Of a DNA stretch of 64,000 nucleotides, positions 14,173 through 22,045 are shown in pieces. The DNA is taken from positions 1 through 64,000 of the forward strand of contig NZ_JOHY01000003.1 of assembly GCF_000721495.1 (NCBI RefSeq), read 5' to 3'. Source of the DNA: Streptomyces sp. NRRL F-5123. GTDB lineage: Bacteria > Actinomycetota > Actinomycetes > Streptomycetales > Streptomycetaceae. Below the pieces are notes generated by a model. That model did not search any database. It saw nothing but the letters and a program-made list of their open reading frames with translations, and was not told the origin of the DNA. Within the stretch, counting starts at the first letter, position 1, and each line of letters starts with the position of its first letter. The translations under genes were made by a program, and so were the position numbers.

Positions 14173-14876
14173 CCACCGCATCTTCGTACACGGCCGAGCA
14201 GTTGCAGCAGCTCGCCGAACAGGCCGGACGCGACCTGGAGGACGCCTCCGCGCTCGACGTGCTGCGCTGGGCCGCCGAGACGTTCGGTCCGCGGCTGTGC
14301 GTGACGTCGTCGATGGAGGACGCCGTCGTGGCGCACCTCGCCTCGCGCGCGCTGCCCGGCATCGACGTGGTCTTCCTCGACACCGGCTACCACTTCGAGG
14401 AGACCATCGGGACGCGCGACGCCGTCGCGGCGGTCATGGACGTCAACGTCATCACCGTCATGCCCGAGCAGACCGTCGCCGAGCAGGACGCGCAGTACGG
14501 CCCGAAGCTGCACGACCGCAACCCCGACCTGTGCTGCGCGCTGCGCAAGGTCGCCCCGCTGGAGCGGTCGCTGGCCGGCTACGACGCGTGGGCGACCGGT
14601 CTGCGCCGGGACGAGTCGCCGACCCGGGCGAACACCCCGGTCGTCGGCTGGGACGCCAAGCGGCAGAAGGTCAAGATCGCCCCGATCGCCCGCTGGACGC
14701 AAGGAGACGTCGAGGCCTACGTGGCCGAGCACGGCGTGCTCACCAACCCTCTGCTGACGGACGGCTACGCCTCCGTCGGCTGCGCGCCCTGCACCCGGCG
14801 GGTGCTGGAGGGCGAGGACGAACGGGCCGGGCGCTGGTCGGCGTTCGGCAAGACCGAGTGCGGGATCCACCAGTGA
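14169..14876 (+). CDS. cysH: Phosphoadenylyl/adenylyl-sulfate reductase
   Basis: A 235-residue reductase producing sulfite from activated sulfate with thioredoxin as donor. It has the PP-loop-derived CVTSSMEDAVVAHLAS region (about residues 45-60), DTGYHFEETIGTRD, and a C-terminal KTECGIH motif whose cysteine forms the sulfo-enzyme intermediate. The DLCCALRK (about 119-126) and VGCAPCTRR (about 200-208) cysteines are the four ligands of a [4Fe-4S] cluster, which usually marks APS rather than PAPS specificity. GTG 14169 overlaps the microprotein stop (GTGA). An APS kinase gene follows, so substrate preference is worth testing. Confidence 0.92.
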   Translation: MTTASSYTAEQLQQLAEQAGRDLEDASALDVLRWAAETFGPRLCVTSSMEDAVVAHLASRALPGIDVVFLDTGYHFEETIGTRDAVAAVMDVNVITVMPEQTVAEQDAQYGPKLHDRNPDLCCALRKVAPLERSLAGYDAWATGLRRDESPTRANTPVVGWDAKRQKVKIAPIARWTQGDVEAYVAEHGVLTNPLLTDGYASVGCAPCTRRVLEGEDERAGRWSAFGKTECGIHQ

Positions 14877-14899
14877 CGGCCACCCAGCAGGAGGCTTTG

Positions 14900-15439
14900 A
14901 TGACAGCGGGCGCCACCGTCTGGCTCACCGGCCTGCCGAGCGCCGGCAAGACCACCATCGCCCGCGCGCTCGCGGCGCGGCTGGAGGCGGACGGCCGCCG
15001 CGTCGAGGTGCTGGACGGCGACGAGATCCGCGAGTTCCTGTCCGCGGGGCTGGGCTTCAGCCGCGAGGACCGGCACACCAACGTGCAGCGGATCGGCTTC
15101 GTCGCCGAACTGCTCGCCTCGCACGGGGTGCTGGTGCTGGTGCCGGTCATCGCGCCGTACGCCGACAGCCGCGAGGCGGTGCGGGGGCGCCACAAGGCGC
15201 AGGGCACCGGCTTCGTGGAGGTGCACGTGGCCACTCCGGTCGACGTGTGCTCGGTACGCGACGTGAAGGGCCTCTACGCCCGGCAGGCCGCGGGCGAGCT
15301 GACCGGGCTGACCGGGGTGGACGACCCCTACGAGGTGCCGGAGACCCCCGACCTGCGGATCGAGACGCACGGCAGCACCGTCGAAGAGTCCGCCGCAGCG
15401 GTGCACGCGCTGCTCGCCGAGAGGGGTCTGACGATATGA
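14900..15439 (+). CDS. cysC: Adenylylsulfate kinase
   Basis: A 179-residue APS kinase converting APS and ATP to PAPS. The P-loop is GLPSAGKTT (about residues 9-17), followed by LDGDEIREFLSAGLGFSRED (split at about 37-56) and the PVIAPYADSREAVRG motif typical of CysC. The start ATG 14900 has a perfect AGGAGG five bases upstream; an earlier GTG at 14873 overlapping the cysH stop is less likely. It is a separate protein, not fused to CysN as in some bacteria. Its stop overlaps the cysD start (ATGA). Confidence 0.92.
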   Translation: MTAGATVWLTGLPSAGKTTIARALAARLEADGRRVEVLDGDEIREFLSAGLGFSREDRHTNVQRIGFVAELLASHGVLVLVPVIAPYADSREAVRGRHKAQGTGFVEVHVATPVDVCSVRDVKGLYARQAAGELTGLTGVDDPYEVPETPDLRIETHGSTVEESAAAVHALLAERGLTI

Positions 15440-16371
15440 GCACGACCGCGACGCACACCGAGCAGCGGGACAGCCCGTACGCGCTGACCCACCTGGACGC
15501 GCTGGAGTCCGAGGCCGTCCACATCATCCGCGAGGTCGCGGGCGAGTTCGAGCGGCCGGTGATCCTCTTCTCCGGCGGCAAGGACTCGATCGTCATGCTG
15601 CACCTGGCGCTCAAGGCGTTCACGCCCGCGCCGGTGCCGTTCTCGCTGCTGCACGTCGACACCGGGCACAACTTCCCCGAGGTGCTGGACCTGCGCGACC
15701 GCACGGTCGCCGAGCACGGCCTTCGGCTGTACGTGGCCAAGGTGCAGGACTACATCGACGACGGGCGGCTGCGCGAGCGCCCGGACGGGCTGCGCAACCC
15801 GCTGCAGACCGTGCCGCTGACCGAGGCCATCGCCGGCAACCGCTTCGACGCCGTCTTCGGCGGCGGGCGGCGCGACGAGGAGAAGGCCCGCGCCAAGGAG
15901 CGGGTGTTCTCGCTGCGTGACGAGTTCTCCCAGTGGGACCCGCGCCGCCAGCGCCCCGAGCTGTGGCAGCTGTACAACGGCCGGCACGCGCCGGGCGAGC
16001 ACGTACGCGTCTTCCCGCTGTCCAACTGGACCGAGCTGGACGTGTGGCAGTACATCGCGCGGGAGAAGATCGAGCTGCCCTCGATCTACTTCGCGCACGA
16101 GCGCGAGGTCTTCCGGCGCAACGGCATGTGGCTGACCGCCGGCGAGTGGGGCGGCCCGAAGGCCGCCGAGCCGGTCGAGACCAGGACGGTGCGCTACCGC
16201 ACGGTCGGCGACATGTCCTGCACCGGCGCGGTCGACTCGGCCGCGACCACGCTGGACGCGGTGATCACCGAGATCGCCGCCTCCCGGCTGACCGAACGGG
16301 GTGCCACCCGCGCCGACGACAAGATGTCGGAGGCGGCCATGGAGGACCGCAAGCGCGAGGGGTACTTCTAG
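15436..16371 (+). CDS. cysD: Sulfate adenylyltransferase subunit 2
   Basis: A 311-residue subunit of ATP sulfurylase, which makes APS from ATP and sulfate together with the GTPase CysN. The PP-loop is LFSGGKDSIVMLHL (about residues 40-53). Later conserved stretches include GGGRRDEEKARAKER and FPLSNWTELDVWQYI, and the protein ends DRKREGYF, the classic CysD tail. Start codon overlaps the cysC stop (ATGA) and the cysN start lies 2 bp after its stop, so the three are translationally linked. Confidence 0.95.
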   Translation: MSTTATHTEQRDSPYALTHLDALESEAVHIIREVAGEFERPVILFSGGKDSIVMLHLALKAFTPAPVPFSLLHVDTGHNFPEVLDLRDRTVAEHGLRLYVAKVQDYIDDGRLRERPDGLRNPLQTVPLTEAIAGNRFDAVFGGGRRDEEKARAKERVFSLRDEFSQWDPRRQRPELWQLYNGRHAPGEHVRVFPLSNWTELDVWQYIAREKIELPSIYFAHEREVFRRNGMWLTAGEWGGPKAAEPVETRTVRYRTVGDMSCTGAVDSAATTLDAVITEIAASRLTERGATRADDKMSEAAMEDRKREGYF

Positions 16372-16373
16372 AC

Positions 16374-17720
16374 ATGAGCGTCTCCACAAGCCCGCTGACC
16401 GCCGAGGAGCTGTCGGCGACCACGCTGCTGCGGTTCGCCACCGCCGGATCCGTCGACGACGGCAAGTCCACCCTGGTCGGGCGGCTGCTGCACGACTCCA
16501 AGTCGGTGCTCAGCGACCAGCTCGAAGCCGTCGAGCGGGCCTCGCAGATCCGCGGCCAGGAGGCCCCCGACCTGGCGCTGCTCACCGACGGCCTGCGGGC
16601 CGAGCGCGAGCAGGGCATCACCATCGACGTGGCCTACCGCTACTTCGCCACCGCGCGCCGCCGGTTCATCCTGGCCGACACGCCGGGCCATGTGCAGTAC
16701 ACCCGCAACATGGTCACCGGCGCCTCGACCGCGGAGCTGGCGGTGGTGCTCGTCGACGCGCGCAACGGCGTGGTGGAGCAGACCCGCAGGCACGCCGCCG
16801 TGGCCGCGCTGCTGCGGGTGCCGCACGTGGTGCTCGCGGTCAACAAGATGGACCTGGTGGACTTCGCGGAGCCGGTCTTCGCCGCCATCGCCGAGGAGTT
16901 CACGGCGTACGCGGCCTCGCTCGGGGTGCCGGAGATCACCGCGATCCCGATCTCGGCGCTGGCCGGCGACAACGTCGTGGAGCCGTCCGCGAACATGGAC
17001 TGGTACGGCGGCCCGACGGTGCTGGAGCACCTGGAGACCGTGCCCGTGAGCCACGACCTGACGGACTGCCCGGCGCGCTTCCCGGTGCAGTACGTGATCC
17101 GGCCGCAGTCCGCCGAGCACCCGGACTACCGCGGCTACGCGGGCCAGATCGCGTCCGGCATGCTGCGGGTCGGCGAGCCGGTGACGGTGCTGCCCTCGGG
17201 GCGTACGACGACGGTCTCCGGCATCGACGCGCTGGGCGTGAGCGTGGACACCGCGTGGGCGCCGCAGTCGGTGACCGTGCGGCTCGCCGACGACATCGAC
17301 GTCTCGCGCGGCGACATGATCGCGCCGACCGCGTCCGCTCCCGCCGTCACGCAGGACGTCCGGGCGACGGTGTGCCATCTGCACGAGCGCCCGCTGCGGA
17401 TCGGCGAGCGGGTGCTGCTCAAGCACGGGACGCGCACGGTCAAGGCGATCGTCAAGGCCATCCCCTACCGGATCGACCTGTCGCACGGGCTCGCCCACGA
17501 CAACGGCCCGGCGGCGCTGGAGGTCAACGACATCGGCGCGGTGCAGCTGCGCACCGCCGAACCGCTGCCGATCGACGCCTACGCGGAGGCCCGGCTCACC
17601 GGCGCCTTCCTGCTGATCGACCCCGCGGACGGGACGACGCTGACCGCCGGCATGGCGGGCGAGGCGTTCGCGGAGCCCCCGGCGGCCGCGGCGGCCGACG
17701 ACGAGGGCTGGGACTTCTGA
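16374..17720 (+). CDS. cysN: Sulfate adenylyltransferase subunit 1 (GTPase)
   Basis: A 448-residue EF-Tu-like GTPase that drives APS formation by CysD. G-motifs are present: AGSVDDGKSTLVGRLL (P-loop, about residues 24-39), GITIDVAYRYF (switch I), DTPGHVQYTRNM (G3), and NKMDLVDF (G4). Two beta-barrel domains follow (PVQYVIRP ... GYAGQIASG; later ERVLLKHGTRTVKAI). No CysC domain is fused at the C-terminus, consistent with the separate cysC gene two positions upstream. Confidence 0.95.
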   Translation: MSVSTSPLTAEELSATTLLRFATAGSVDDGKSTLVGRLLHDSKSVLSDQLEAVERASQIRGQEAPDLALLTDGLRAEREQGITIDVAYRYFATARRRFILADTPGHVQYTRNMVTGASTAELAVVLVDARNGVVEQTRRHAAVAALLRVPHVVLAVNKMDLVDFAEPVFAAIAEEFTAYAASLGVPEITAIPISALAGDNVVEPSANMDWYGGPTVLEHLETVPVSHDLTDCPARFPVQYVIRPQSAEHPDYRGYAGQIASGMLRVGEPVTVLPSGRTTTVSGIDALGVSVDTAWAPQSVTVRLADDIDVSRGDMIAPTASAPAVTQDVRATVCHLHERPLRIGERVLLKHGTRTVKAIVKAIPYRIDLSHGLAHDNGPAALEVNDIGAVQLRTAEPLPIDAYAEARLTGAFLLIDPADGTTLTAGMAGEAFAEPPAAAAADDEGWDF

Positions 17721-17722
17721 CC

Positions 17723-17824
17723 ATGGCTCAGGAAGCCTTTTCGGGATTCGCGAAGGAGGGCGGGCGCGTCGGCAGCGGCTCGCTCGGCTCGGGTACGGGC
17801 GGGGTCGCCCGATGTGCGGGCTGA
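17723..17824 (+). CDS. Small open frame after cysN, doubtful
   Basis: A 33-residue frame from ATG 17723, beginning MAQEAFSGFAKEGG and glycine/serine-rich thereafter. It starts 2 bp after the cysN stop, which would suit operon coupling, but it has no domain and its composition is low-complexity. The rest of the 17721-17976 spacer contains nothing else I can assign. Confidence 0.2.
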   Translation: MAQEAFSGFAKEGGRVGSGSLGSGTGGVARCAG

Positions 17825-17976
17825 CCCGCACGACGGCGGTCCACGGCTTGTCCGTGGCCGCCGGCGCACGCCCCATGCGCGCTCCGCGCGCCCCGATGCA
17901 CCGCATCCGAAGACCTGACGAGCTTCCGGCCGCGCCCTGACGCGCGACACGCCGGGCCCGACGAGAGGACACACCC

Positions 17977-19128
17977 GTGTCTGCGCACCTCCGACCCGCG
18001 TCCCGCCCCACCGCCCGCCGCCACAGACTCATCGCCGTGGCCGCCGCCCTCCCGCTGTTCCTCGGCTCGCTGGCCGCCTGCGGCTACGGCTCCGACAAGA
18101 AGTCGGACGACGACAACTCCTCGCCGGCCGCCGCGGCGTCCGGCAGCACCACCGCCGCCAAGCTCTCCGCCGACGAGGTGAAGATCGGCTACTTCCCGAA
18201 CCTGACGCACGCCACCGCGCTGGTCGGGCTGAAGGAAGGCTTCTTCAAGCAGGAGCTGGGCGGCACCGACATCAAGGAAGCCACCTTCAACGCGGGTCCC
18301 GCCGAGATCGAGGCGCTGAACGCCGGGGCGATCGACATCGGCTGGATCGGCCCCTCCCCGTCGATCAACGGCTACACCAAGTCCGACGGCAAGAACCTGA
18401 AGATCATCTCCGGGTCGGCGTCCGGTGGCGTCAAGCTGGTGGTCAACCCCAAGAAGATCAAGACGCTCGCGGACGTCAAGGGCAAGAAGATCGCCACCCC
18501 GCAGCTCGGCAACACCCAGGACGTGGCGCTGCTGAACTGGATATCCACCCAGGGCTGGAAGGTCGACGCGCAGTCCGGCAAGGGCGACGTGTCGGTGGTG
18601 CGCACCGACAACAAGATCACCCCGGACGCGTACAAGAACGGCTCCATCGACGGTGCGTGGGTGCCGGAACCCACGGCGTCGAAGCTGGTCAGCGAGGGCG
18701 CCAAGGTGCTGCTCGACGAGAGCACGCTGTGGCCGGACAAGCTGTTCGTGATCACCAACGTGATCGTGTCGCAGAAGTTCCTGACCGCGCACCCGGACGT
18801 GGTGGAGGCGGTGCTGCGCGGCTCGGTGAAGACCAACGCGTGGATCAAGGCCAACTCCGACAAGGCCAAGGCCGACGCCAACGCCGAGCTGGAGAAGCTG
18901 ACGCAGAAGGCGCTGCCGGCGAACGTCCTCGACCCGGCGTGGGCCTCGCTGCAGGTGACCGACGACCCGCTGGCCTCGACCGCCAAGTCCGAGGCCGACC
19001 ACGCGGTGGCCGCGGGCCTGCTGGACAAGCCGAAGCTGGACGGCATCTACGACCTGACGCTGCTCAACAAGGTGCTGAAGGCCGCGGGGCAGCCCGCCGT
19101 GAGCGCCGCCGGTCTCGGCAGCGAGTGA
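17977..19128 (+). CDS. Sulfonate/taurine-type ABC substrate-binding lipoprotein
   Basis: A 383-residue lipoprotein of the SsuA/TauA/NrtA class. A signal peptide with lipobox LAAC (cysteine near residue 34) is followed by a Ser/Ala/Asp-rich linker and then the binding domain from EVKIGYFPNLTHATALVG (about residue 66). The family motifs AEIEALNAGAIDIGWIGPSPSINGY (split) and KGKKIATPQLGNTQDVAL are clear. It should deliver an organosulfur compound, or possibly sulfate, to the ATPase and permease encoded next. GTG 17977 lies 256 bp after cysN. Position in the sulfur operon is the main reason for assigning a sulfur substrate. Confidence 0.88.
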   Translation: MSAHLRPASRPTARRHRLIAVAAALPLFLGSLAACGYGSDKKSDDDNSSPAAAASGSTTAAKLSADEVKIGYFPNLTHATALVGLKEGFFKQELGGTDIKEATFNAGPAEIEALNAGAIDIGWIGPSPSINGYTKSDGKNLKIISGSASGGVKLVVNPKKIKTLADVKGKKIATPQLGNTQDVALLNWISTQGWKVDAQSGKGDVSVVRTDNKITPDAYKNGSIDGAWVPEPTASKLVSEGAKVLLDESTLWPDKLFVITNVIVSQKFLTAHPDVVEAVLRGSVKTNAWIKANSDKAKADANAELEKLTQKALPANVLDPAWASLQVTDDPLASTAKSEADHAVAAGLLDKPKLDGIYDLTLLNKVLKAAGQPAVSAAGLGSE

Positions 19129-19177
19129 CGGGCCACGGGTCCGCGTGACAACCGAACCGAGAATCCCAGGAGGTGAC

Positions 19178-19972
19178 ATGGCCGACACTCTCACCGGTGC
19201 CGAGGAGCAGGCTGTGGAGAGCGCCGCGCACGCGGCCCGGCTCGACCATGTGTCCAAGGCCTTCGGCGGGCCCGGCGGCCGGCAGCTCGTCCTGGACGAC
19301 ATCACGCTCGATGTCGCGCCCGGCGAGTTCGTCTGCCTCCTGGGCGCCTCGGGCTGCGGCAAGTCGACGCTGCTGAACCTGGTCGCCGGACTCGACAAGC
19401 CGTCCGCCGGGAGCATCGCGACTCCCGGCGGCCGGCCGGCCCTGATGTTCCAGGAGCACGCGCTCTTCCCGTGGCTGACGGCGGGCAAGAACATCGAGCT
19501 GGCGCTGCGGTTGCGCGGCCTGCCGCGCGAGGAGCGGCGCCCGGAGGCCGAACGGCTGCTGTCGCTGGTGCGGCTCGGCGGCGCGTACGGCAAGCGGGTG
19601 CACGAGCTGTCCGGCGGCATGCGGCAGCGCGTCGCGCTGGCCCGGGCGCTCGCCCAGGACAGCCGGCTGCTGCTGATGGACGAGCCGTTCGCGGCGCTGG
19701 ACGCCATCACGCGGGACGTGCTGCACGACGAGCTGACCCGGATCTGGTCCGAGACCGGCCTGTCGGTGCTGTTCGTGACGCACAACGTGCGCGAGGCGGT
19801 GCGGCTGGCCGAGCGGGTCGTGCTGCTGTCCTCCCGGCCGGGCCGGATCAACCGCGAGTGGCGGATCGGCATACCGCAACCGCGGCGGATCGAGGACGCG
19901 GCCGTGGCGGACCTGTCCGTCGAGATCACCGAGGAACTGCGTGGGGAGATCCGTCGCCATGGCCAGCACTGA
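19178..19972 (+). CDS. ABC transporter ATP-binding protein, SsuB/TauB-like
   Basis: A 264-residue nucleotide-binding subunit. Walker A is LGASGCGKSTLLN (about residues 60-72), the Q-loop is LMFQEHALFPWL, the signature is ELSGGMRQRVALARAL (about 145-160) and Walker B is LLLMDEPFAALDA. The ATG at 19178 has an almost ideal CCAGGAGGTGA upstream, so it is preferred to GTG 19145. It overlaps the permease start by 14 bp. Together with its neighbours it imports sulfonates, taurine or a related sulfur source. Confidence 0.92.
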   Translation: MADTLTGAEEQAVESAAHAARLDHVSKAFGGPGGRQLVLDDITLDVAPGEFVCLLGASGCGKSTLLNLVAGLDKPSAGSIATPGGRPALMFQEHALFPWLTAGKNIELALRLRGLPREERRPEAERLLSLVRLGGAYGKRVHELSGGMRQRVALARALAQDSRLLLMDEPFAALDAITRDVLHDELTRIWSETGLSVLFVTHNVREAVRLAERVVLLSSRPGRINREWRIGIPQPRRIEDAAVADLSVEITEELRGEIRRHGQH

Positions 19973-20951
19973 GACAGAGCCGACGCCCGGGCCGGGCGCG
20001 CAGGACACCGCGGGCCCGCTGGACAAGACCGCGGACCCGGCACAGGGCACGCTGCAGGACAGGACGCCGAACAAGCCCCGGCGGTCCGGCGAGAACGACC
20101 TGTCGGGCCTGGAAGCGGGCCTGGACGCGCTGGACGCGGTCGTGGTCGAGCGGACGACCGTACGCCAGGTGCTGGTCAAGAAGGTGCTGCCGCCGGTCCT
20201 GGCGGTGGTGCTCGTCCTCGTGGTGTGGCAGCTGGCGGTGTGGGGACACCTCGCCGATCAGACGAAGCTGCCGAGCCCCTCCGCGGTGGCCGACGAGCTG
20301 AAGGCGCGGTGGCAGGCGGGCGACCTCTTCCAGATCATCTGGACCAGCGTGTCGCACGGCCTGCTCGGCTTCGCCGCCGCGCTGGTCATCGGCACCCCGC
20401 TGGGCCTGGTGGTGGCGCGGGTGCCGTTCGTGCGGGCGGCGATCGGGCCGATCCTGTCCGGGCTGCAGTCGCTGCCGTCGGTGGCGTGGGTGCCGGCCGC
20501 GGTGATCTGGCTGGGCCTGAACAACTCCACGATGTACGCGGTGATCCTGCTCGGCGCGGTGCCGTCCATCGCCAACGGCCTGGTGGCCGGCATCGACCAG
20601 GTGCCGCCGCTCTACCTGCGGGCGGGCCGCACCATCGGCGCGACCGGGCTGCGCGGGGCGTGGTACATCCTGCTGCCCGCCGCGCTGCCGGGCTACGTGG
20701 CCGGGCTCAAGCAGGGCTGGGCCTTCTCCTGGCGGTCGCTGATGGCCGCCGAGCTGATCGCGTCCTCCCCGGACCTCGGGGTCGGACTCGGCCGCTACCT
20801 GGAGAACATGCGGGAGGCCTCCGACATGGCGGGCGTCTTCCTCGGCATCCTGATGATCCTGGTCGTCGGCATCGCGATCGACCTGCTCATCTTCAGCCCG
20901 CTGGAGCGCTGGGTGCTGCGCTCGCGCGGCCTGACCGCACAGAACCAGTGA
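19959..20951 (+). CDS. ABC transporter permease, SsuC/TauC-like
   Basis: A 330-residue inner-membrane permease. A long hydrophilic N-terminal segment (about 75 residues, acidic and proline-rich) precedes six predicted membrane helices starting at VLPPVLAVVLVLVVWQLAVW. The cytoplasmic loop that contacts the ATPase reads RAGRTIGATGLRGAWYILLPAALPGYVAG (split, about residues 218-246). The ATG at 19959 is backed by GGGGA and lies inside the 3' end of the ATPase gene. The N-terminal extension is longer than in E. coli SsuC. Confidence 0.9.
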   Translation: MASTETEPTPGPGAQDTAGPLDKTADPAQGTLQDRTPNKPRRSGENDLSGLEAGLDALDAVVVERTTVRQVLVKKVLPPVLAVVLVLVVWQLAVWGHLADQTKLPSPSAVADELKARWQAGDLFQIIWTSVSHGLLGFAAALVIGTPLGLVVARVPFVRAAIGPILSGLQSLPSVAWVPAAVIWLGLNNSTMYAVILLGAVPSIANGLVAGIDQVPPLYLRAGRTIGATGLRGAWYILLPAALPGYVAGLKQGWAFSWRSLMAAELIASSPDLGVGLGRYLENMREASDMAGVFLGILMILVVGIAIDLLIFSPLERWVLRSRGLTAQNQ

Positions 20952-21727
20952 CCGTCCTCCCCGGCCCGAGCCGGCCGCCGCTGCTCGTCATCGCCCACGG
21001 CTCGCGCGACCCGCGGCACGCCGCGACCGTGCACGCCCTGACGCGACGGGTGGCGGCGGCCAGGCCCGGGCTGCGGGTGGACACCGCCTTCCTCGACTTC
21101 AACGCCCCGTCCGTCCCGCAGGCCGTCAGCCGGCTCGCGGCCGACGGCGTGCGGGACGCGGTGGCACTGCCGCTGCTGCTGACCCGGGCCTTCCACGCCA
21201 AGACCGACATCCCCGCGGTGCTGCGCGACTCCACGGCCGCGCTGCCGGGCCTGCGGCTGCGCACCGCTGACGTGCTGGGGCCGTCGCCGCTGCTGACCGC
21301 CGCGCTGGAGCGGCGGCTGTCCGAGGCGGGCCTGGAGCCCGCCGACCGCCCGTCGACCGGCCTGGTGCTGGCGTCGGCGGGCTCCACCGATCCGGAGGCG
21401 GGCGCGGTGATCGCAGCCGTCGCGCGGGAGTGGCGGCACACCGGATGGTGCGCCGTGCGACCCGCGTTCGCCTCCGCCGCCCTGCCCCGAACCGAAGACG
21501 CGGTGCGGGCGCTGCGGGCCGTCCCGGGAGTGCGGCAGGTCGCGGTCGCGCCGTACGTCATCGCGCCGGGCTTCCTGCCGGACCGCATCGCGCGGGGGGC
21601 GCGGGAGGCGGGCGCCGACCTGCTGGCGCCGGTGCTGGGCGACGCCCCCGAGCTGGCCGCGCTGCTGCTGCGCCGCTACGACCGGGCGCGGCGGCCGGCC
21701 GCCGCCGGGCAGCTGCTGTCGGCCTGA
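20948..21727 (+). CDS. Sirohydrochlorin chelatase (CbiX/SirB-like)
   Basis: A 259-residue class II chelatase with two tandem CbiX-type modules. The N-terminal module begins PPLLVIAHGSRDPRHAATV, where the histidine in AHGS is the metal-handling residue; the second module starts GLVLASAGSTDPEAG and lacks the matching histidine, as in other long actinobacterial members. It most likely inserts Fe into sirohydrochlorin to make siroheme. Its GTG overlaps the permease stop (GTGA), tying cofactor supply to the same operon as SirA. Cobalt insertion for cobalamin is the alternative. Confidence 0.87.
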   Translation: MTVLPGPSRPPLLVIAHGSRDPRHAATVHALTRRVAAARPGLRVDTAFLDFNAPSVPQAVSRLAADGVRDAVALPLLLTRAFHAKTDIPAVLRDSTAALPGLRLRTADVLGPSPLLTAALERRLSEAGLEPADRPSTGLVLASAGSTDPEAGAVIAAVAREWRHTGWCAVRPAFASAALPRTEDAVRALRAVPGVRQVAVAPYVIAPGFLPDRIARGAREAGADLLAPVLGDAPELAALLLRRYDRARRPAAAGQLLSA

Positions 21728-22045
21728 GGGCCCCCGCCTTCCCGAGCCCCACGCCCCTCGCGCGCTTTCCCGAGCCCTCCCGAGCGCGCCCCGCCCCTCC
21801 CCCGCCCCTCCCGAGCCTTCGACGCCGCCTCCCGGCCTGCGTCTTCCGGCGTTCGGTGTAAGGGGCACACATGTCGCGGTGGTGGGGTTAGCCCCACCCT
21901 CAAGGGGGAGACCGCCCTCCCCGAAGTCACCGGTCAGCCGGATGGGTGGGGTCCTTGCAGGCCCGTAGCGTCATCGGTGGACGGAGCGGCACCCGCCGCC
22001 ACCCGACACGGACCTACGAACCCGACACCTGACAAGGGGGACACC
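21728..22045. promoter_or_regulatory. Intergenic region with dyads upstream of MMPL gene
   Basis: These 318 bases start with a C-rich low-complexity stretch (21735-21835) containing near-repeats of CCTTCCCGAGCCC. A clean dyad follows at 21881-21898 (GGTGGGG-TTAG-CCCCACC), then GGGGGAG/CTCCCC half-sites at 21903-21921. The dyads could be operators or a processed 5' leader for the MMPL transporter. No RNA gene is apparent. A weak terminator for the sulfur operon may hide in the C-rich part, but I could not define it. Confidence 0.4.

Noticed and set aside
17825-17976. Possible second leader peptide before the ABC substrate-binding protein
   Set aside because: The frames in this spacer have no strong ribosome binding site and do not resemble the Cys-containing leader class.
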